Of a DNA stretch of 8,770 nucleotides, positions 6,113 through 8,770 are shown piece after piece; the stretch's first letter is position 1; each line of letters starts with the position of its first letter. A program made the translations under genes and the position numbers. The notes beneath the pieces were generated by a model. It saw only the letters and a program-made list of their open reading frames with translations. It did not search any database and was not told the DNA's origin. Source of the stretch: Muribaculaceae bacterium (lineage in GTDB: Bacteria; Bacteroidota; Bacteroidia; Bacteroidales; Muribaculaceae); contig JAIDPP010000178.1 of assembly GCA_029062725.1 (NCBI GenBank), forward strand, positions 1 through 8,770, read 5' to 3'.

Positions 6113-7090
6113 ATGAAATTCAGGACCGAATATACCCCCCGACGCGCTTCCTTCACGCTTTCACCGGAAAATCCGGTAGTACTCTTAGGCTCTTGCTTCG
6201 CAGCCAACATGGCAGAGGAGATGAAGAAAGGCCTATGGGATGCAAATAATCCCCTGGGCACACTATATAATCCGGAGTCAATCGCTCTGGCACTGGAAAC
6301 ATTCCTCTCGGACGACACGACCCCGGAGACCCATACACGACACCTCGTTCAGGATGATAAAGGTCTCTGGCATTCATTTATGCTCGACTCCTCGGTATCG
6401 TCAAAAAACCGTGCGGAATGTCTTGAAAAAGTCCTCAAAGCCGGAATCGAGCTGCATCGGAAGCTAAGCGAGGCCCGCGCCCTTTTCGTAACATTCGGCA
6501 CTTCGATCTACTATCGCCATATAGAAAGCGGCCTCACAGTCTCCAACTGCCATAAGCTCCCCGCCACCTGCTTTTACCGCAGGAGGCTCACAGTCTGCGA
6601 GATAAAGAAGAGGTGGGTCTCGCTTTGCCGAATGTTGCATGAGAAATATCCGGAGCTCGAAATTGTCTTTACAGTCAGTCCCGTGCGACATCTGAAGGAT
6701 GGTTTCGCTGGTAATGCGCGCTCCAAGGCAGTGTTGCTATTGGCGGTGGAGGAGATATGCGAGACGCTTCCATATTGCAGTTATTTCCCCGCTTATGAAA
6801 TTCTCAACGACGATCTGCGCGACTATCGGTTTTATGCTTCCGATCTTGTGCATCCGTCGCAGGAAGGGATCGAATATATCTACGATATTTTTAAGCAAAC
6901 CTATCTTGAACCCGCAGGCCTTGCCCTTCTTAAGGAAGGGGAAAAACTCCTGAAACAGTATAATCACCGACCCCTGATCGCCACTCCAGAGGAAGCAGAG
7001 TATTATCTGAAGGAAGCAGAGCATCGAATCCGGGAATTTCTCAAAAAACATCCGGGAATGAACCATGCTTCCCCCGCTCATAAAAAATAA
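6113..7090 (+). CDS. GSCFA-domain protein (SGNH-hydrolase-like)
   Basis: This protein of 325 aa has no signal peptide, so it is probably cytoplasmic. The naming motif GSCFA is at 26-30 in the context VVLLGSCFAANMAEEM. Further family-like blocks are FVTFGTSIYYR (125-135), SNCHKLP (144-150), VSPVRHLKDG (188-197), YFPAYEI (224-230) and DLVHPS (244-249). S27, G129 and the D244/H247 pair occupy positions like the catalytic serine, block II glycine and DxxHP block of SGNH/GDSL esterases, so an esterase or acetyl-transfer activity is plausible. The family's substrate is not established. The tail from about 270 is Lys/Glu-rich helical. It stands alone between its own promoter and the promoters of the next gene; no clear terminator follows it. 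Confidence 0.92.
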   Translation: MKFRTEYTPRRASFTLSPENPVVLLGSCFAANMAEEMKKGLWDANNPLGTLYNPESIALALETFLSDDTTPETHTRHLVQDDKGLWHSFMLDSSVSSKNRAECLEKVLKAGIELHRKLSEARALFVTFGTSIYYRHIESGLTVSNCHKLPATCFYRRRLTVCEIKKRWVSLCRMLHEKYPELEIVFTVSPVRHLKDGFAGNARSKAVLLLAVEEICETLPYCSYFPAYEILNDDLRDYRFYASDLVHPSQEGIEYIYDIFKQTYLEPAGLALLKEGEKLLKQYNHRPLIATPEEAEYYLKEAEHRIREFLKKHPGMNHASPAHKK

Positions 7091-7116
7091 GAAACTCAAC
7101 TTTTTTGCATATACAT

Positions 7117-7147
7117 TTTCTTTATACAAAAATTAGTATTACCTTTG
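7117..7147 (+). promoter_or_regulatory. Upstream promoter P1 for the lipoprotein pair
   Basis: TACCTTTG (7140-7147) is a full -7 match with TTTC at 7117-7120 (19-bp spacer) as an imperfect -33. The sequence continues CAACG, as is common just after strong Bacteroidetes -7 boxes. The leader from here would be about 115 nt. Confidence 0.6.
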
Positions 7148-7186
7148 CAACGGTTTTACGGAATATCAGTCAATTAGCCAACGCTC

Positions 7187-7219
7187 TTTGATAAATATTC
7201 GGAAACCGCGTTAGATTTG
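7187..7219 (+). promoter_or_regulatory. Downstream promoter P2 for the lipoprotein pair
   Basis: TTTG (7187-7190), a 21-bp spacer and TAGATTTG (7212-7219) give a full match to both elements, the best promoter on the plus strand of this window. Transcription would start near 7226, leaving about 43 nt of very A/T-rich leader, a form that favours translation in Bacteroidetes, where Shine-Dalgarno sites are weak. Confidence 0.7.
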
Positions 7220-7268
7220 AGAATATAAAAGCAAACAAAAACCAATTTAAATTTTAACTCATTTAAAG

Positions 7269-8036
7269 ATGAAAAAAATCTTTATGATGCTCGCAGTCGC
7301 TCTTCCCATGTTCTTCATGGCTTCCTGCGGAGACGACAACGATGAGAGCGTTCTTTCACTCGACAAGACTGCGGCCGAACTCAACTATGGCACTACTGTA
7401 AAGCTTATCCCCTCCGAGAAGAAGGGTGAATGGGCATCAAACAACGAATTCGTAGCCACCGTTGACAAAGACGGTAATGTAAAGGCCGAGCATGTCGGAA
7501 AGGCTACCATCACATACGTTAAGGATGGCGAATCCGCAAGCTGCGTAGTGACCGTTAAACCCACCAACACTTATTTCGATACTTACCAGGACTGGGGTGT
7601 ATCTGCGTATACCGTGATGCATGGAGTTCCCTCCACCTGGGAAGACATCACTCCTGACGACACAACGGATTTCCTTATGTATGCTGTAAACTCCGATTAT
7701 GACTATCCCTGGTACGGTTTTGACTTCGAAGACGACAAGCTCGCCGGCTCTACCATCTATTTCACCAAAGAAATCTCCATTGCCGAGAACTACAAAGCCT
7801 ACATTACTCAGCGTTTCAAGGATGTGACTGAGGACGAGGACGATTTCCTTACATACATCGACGGCGAGACTAAGTCGCAGGCGAATACTGCTGCGGTAGT
7901 AGAAGTGAAGACGGTTGATGGTGTGGATATTTACAGCATCACATATATGCCCATTGAGCATACGAAAGCCGCCGGCATCAACACCAATCTCGTGGTTCGT
8001 GCAAGGGCATTCCTCAAGGAAGCAAAGACCAAATAA
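7269..8036 (+). CDS. Big_2-domain lipoprotein, probably surface exposed
   Basis: This lipoprotein has 255 aa. A type II signal peptide ends at FMASC, with lipidated C20. The residues after it, GDDNDE, form an acidic patch resembling the Bacteroidetes lipoprotein export signal, so display on the outer surface is likely. Residues 28-98 match a bacterial Ig-like Big_2 fold: LSLDKTAAELNYGTTVKL, WASNNEFVATVDKDGNV, then GKATITYV and ASCVVTV. Residues 100-255 form a separate domain I do not recognise, rich in aromatic and acidic residues (YDYPWYGFDFEDD) and ending in predicted strands. The gene follows tandem promoters and an A/T-rich leader, suggesting strong expression. It is 29 bp ahead of a second lipoprotein on the same strand, with a shared terminator after that one, so the two are likely an operon. 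Confidence 0.88.
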   Translation: MKKIFMMLAVALPMFFMASCGDDNDESVLSLDKTAAELNYGTTVKLIPSEKKGEWASNNEFVATVDKDGNVKAEHVGKATITYVKDGESASCVVTVKPTNTYFDTYQDWGVSAYTVMHGVPSTWEDITPDDTTDFLMYAVNSDYDYPWYGFDFEDDKLAGSTIYFTKEISIAENYKAYITQRFKDVTEDEDDFLTYIDGETKSQANTAAVVEVKTVDGVDIYSITYMPIEHTKAAGINTNLVVRARAFLKEAKTK

Positions 8037-8065
8037 GAACTTCCACTTAAAACAAAAATAGAGAC

Positions 8066-8515
8066 ATGAAGAAAGTATTTTATTCATTCGCAGTCGCTGC
8101 CTTCGCAATGGGTATGACTGCCTGTGGCGGCAACAAAGCCGAAAGCACTGATTCTGTTGCCGAAGACACAACAGGCACAGTAGAGGTCGTAACCGACACT
8201 CAGGTTGCCGTTGTTGCAACCGACTCTGTAGTTGAAGCTGTAGAGACTGTCGAGACCGCTGTTGAGAATGTTGCCGACAAGGCCGCTTCCAAAGTGAAGG
8301 AGACTTCCAAAAAAGCTACCGACAAAGCCACTTCAACTGTGAAGGAGACTGTAAACGCCGCTAAGGACGCCGCTAAAGAGAAGGCAAACGAAGTTAAGGA
8401 AGAGACCAAGAGCAAAGCCGAACAGCTTATGAAGAAAACTCAGGAGACTGTTGACAAAGGTGTAAGCGATGCCAAGGAGAAAGCTAAGGATAAGCTCAAC
8501 AAGCTCAGAGAATGA
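8066..8515 (+). CDS. Small lipoprotein with LEA-like charged helix
   Basis: This protein has 149 aa. A type II signal peptide ends at GMTAC, lipidated at C20. Residues 21-60 are a Thr/Val/Glu/Asp-rich linker. Residues about 60-149 are almost only Ala, Lys, Glu, Thr, Val and Asp with no Pro, a long amphipathic helix or coiled coil with loose 11-residue periodicity (SKVKETSKKATDKA, STVKETVNAAKDAA, KEKANEVKEETKSKAEQ). This resembles group 3 LEA or apolipoprotein-like helices and similar small bacterial envelope lipoproteins. A link to envelope stability or desiccation/osmotic stress is inference from composition alone. It shares a likely operon with the Big_2 lipoprotein upstream and ends just before a strong terminator. 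Low-complexity composition makes database matches unreliable. Confidence 0.87.
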   Translation: MKKVFYSFAVAAFAMGMTACGGNKAESTDSVAEDTTGTVEVVTDTQVAVVATDSVVEAVETVETAVENVADKAASKVKETSKKATDKATSTVKETVNAAKDAAKEKANEVKEETKSKAEQLMKKTQETVDKGVSDAKEKAKDKLNKLRE

Positions 8516-8536
8516 TCTTTTTATGATACTATAAGC

Positions 8537-8568
8537 AAGCAGGCTTCCTTCCGGAAGCCTGCTTTTTT
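8537..8568 (+). terminator. Strong terminator of the lipoprotein operon
   Basis: A 12-bp perfect stem (8537-8548 and 8553-8564, core AAGCAGGCTTCC) with a 4-nt loop is followed by six T. It begins about 20 bp after the stop codon of the small lipoprotein. Confidence 0.95.
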
Positions 8569-8591
8569 ATTACCGGCTGACGCTCTACCAC

Positions 8592-8603
8592 CGCAATATT
8601 GCG
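8592..8603. repeat. 12-bp palindrome at the -33 of last promoter
   Basis: CGCAATATTGCG is a perfect palindrome overlapping the likely -33 element of the promoter for the last gene. Its position suits a regulator-binding site; its short length also allows chance. Confidence 0.45.
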
Positions 8604-8629
8604 AATTCCTCTTATTTTGATTATCTTTA
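8598..8629 (+). promoter_or_regulatory. Promoter for the 3'-edge lipoprotein gene
   Basis: ATTG (8598-8601), a 20-bp spacer and TATCTTTA (8622-8629, 5 of 6 fixed positions of TAnnTTTG) suit a moderate promoter. Transcription would start near 8636, about 16 nt before the ATG. Confidence 0.5.
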
Positions 8630-8651
8630 CAGTCCGAAAATCTATCAATCC

Positions 8652-8770
8652 ATGTTGAAAAGACTACTTACCTGCATTATCATCACGTTCATCCTGCTTA
8701 GCTGCGGACAAGGAAATAAAAAAGGAGTATGGCCTCTCCCCAAGCCTGAAATGAAATCGCTCGAAAACGC
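8652..8770 (+). CDS. Lipoprotein, N-terminal part only (cut by window edge)
   Basis: From the ATG at 8652 the frame stays open to the window end: 39 codons plus two bases. It encodes a positively charged start (MLKR), a hydrophobic core and the lipobox LLSC, with lipidated C18, followed by GQGNKKGVWPLPKPEMKSLEN. This is a type II signal peptide of an envelope lipoprotein. Too little of the mature protein is present to name a family. It is separated from the preceding operon by a strong terminator and has its own promoter. Confidence 0.8.
   Translation, partial: MLKRLLTCIIITFILLSCGQGNKKGVWPLPKPEMKSLEN

Noticed and set aside
6737..7129. Minus-strand open frame of 130 codons at the end of the GSCFA gene
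   Set aside because: Phe/Ile-rich composition comes from the complement of Lys/Glu codons; the GSCFA motifs on the plus strand explain the region.
7148..7268. Riboswitch in the long leader of the Big_2 lipoprotein
   Set aside because: No known riboswitch consensus is recognisable, and a second full promoter inside the leader explains its length.
8074..8120. Shared 11-bp TCGCAGTCGCT in the signal-peptide codons of both lipoproteins as evidence of duplication
   Set aside because: The match encodes the same Ala-Val-Ala signal-peptide core and stops there; the mature proteins are unrelated.
7437..8219. Minus-strand open frame of 260 codons across both lipoprotein genes
   Set aside because: It is rich in Cys, Arg and Gln runs without domain or signal logic, lies opposite two well-supported lipoproteins and crosses their intergenic gap. 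It is an antisense shadow.
1..8770. CRISPR array, insertion sequence or toxin-antitoxin module
   Set aside because: No regularly spaced long repeats, transposase motifs, terminal inverted repeats or paired small toxin-like genes were found on either strand.

Overview
The window looks like chromosomal DNA from a Bacteroidales bacterium, a gut or oral type such as Muribaculaceae, Bacteroides or Prevotella; the genus cannot be fixed by eye. Four signs support this. Nearly every gene start is preceded by the Bacteroidetes primary-sigma promoter pattern (TAnnTTTG at -7, usually with a weaker TTTG-like -33) rather than -35/-10 boxes or strong Shine-Dalgarno sites. The tRNA does not encode its CCA end. 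The beta-lactamase is of the CfxA/CblA/CepA type. The protein families (GSCFA, BspA-type leucine-rich repeats, Big_2 lipoproteins with an acidic patch after the lipid cysteine) are typical of the phylum.

Layout. The left edge (1-282) holds two 12-bp-spaced GTGGTGACT repeats, then a minus-strand tRNA-Phe(GAA) with its own promoter and terminator. Next is a minus-strand two-gene operon (2333 to 427): an EamA/DMT-family transporter whose stop codon overlaps the start of a CfxA-like class A beta-lactamase (ATGA overlap). No convincing hairpin terminator was seen between the beta-lactamase and the tRNA (189-426). A 270-bp divergent intergenic region (2334-2603) carries a perfect 23-bp palindrome inside the promoter of the plus-strand genes. 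Those are a pair of membrane bPH2-domain proteins (2604-4587) resembling Firmicutes YdbS/YdbT, overlapping by 14 bp.

Further right, all on the plus strand: a secreted BspA-type leucine-rich-repeat protein (4689-5990) ending in a strong terminator; a GSCFA/SGNH-like protein (6113-7090); a Big_2-domain lipoprotein (7269-8036) behind tandem promoters and an AT-rich leader; a small lipoprotein with a long LEA-like charged helix (8066-8515) ending in a strong terminator; and the first 39 codons of a further lipoprotein, cut by the window edge (8652-8770).

The theme is the cell envelope: a periplasmic antibiotic hydrolase, a membrane exporter, membrane PH proteins related to a pair tied to antimicrobial-peptide tolerance, a surface adhesin-like protein and three lipoproteins. 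I see no CRISPR array, insertion sequence, phage gene or clearly new multi-gene system. The points most worth a second look are the tRNA T-stem mismatch beside direct repeats (possible integration-site scar), the transporter/beta-lactamase coupling, the palindromes placed in two promoters, and the LEA-like lipoprotein. Two starts given by simple longest-ORF reading are corrected here: 3106 instead of 3046, and 4689 instead of a TTG at 4656.
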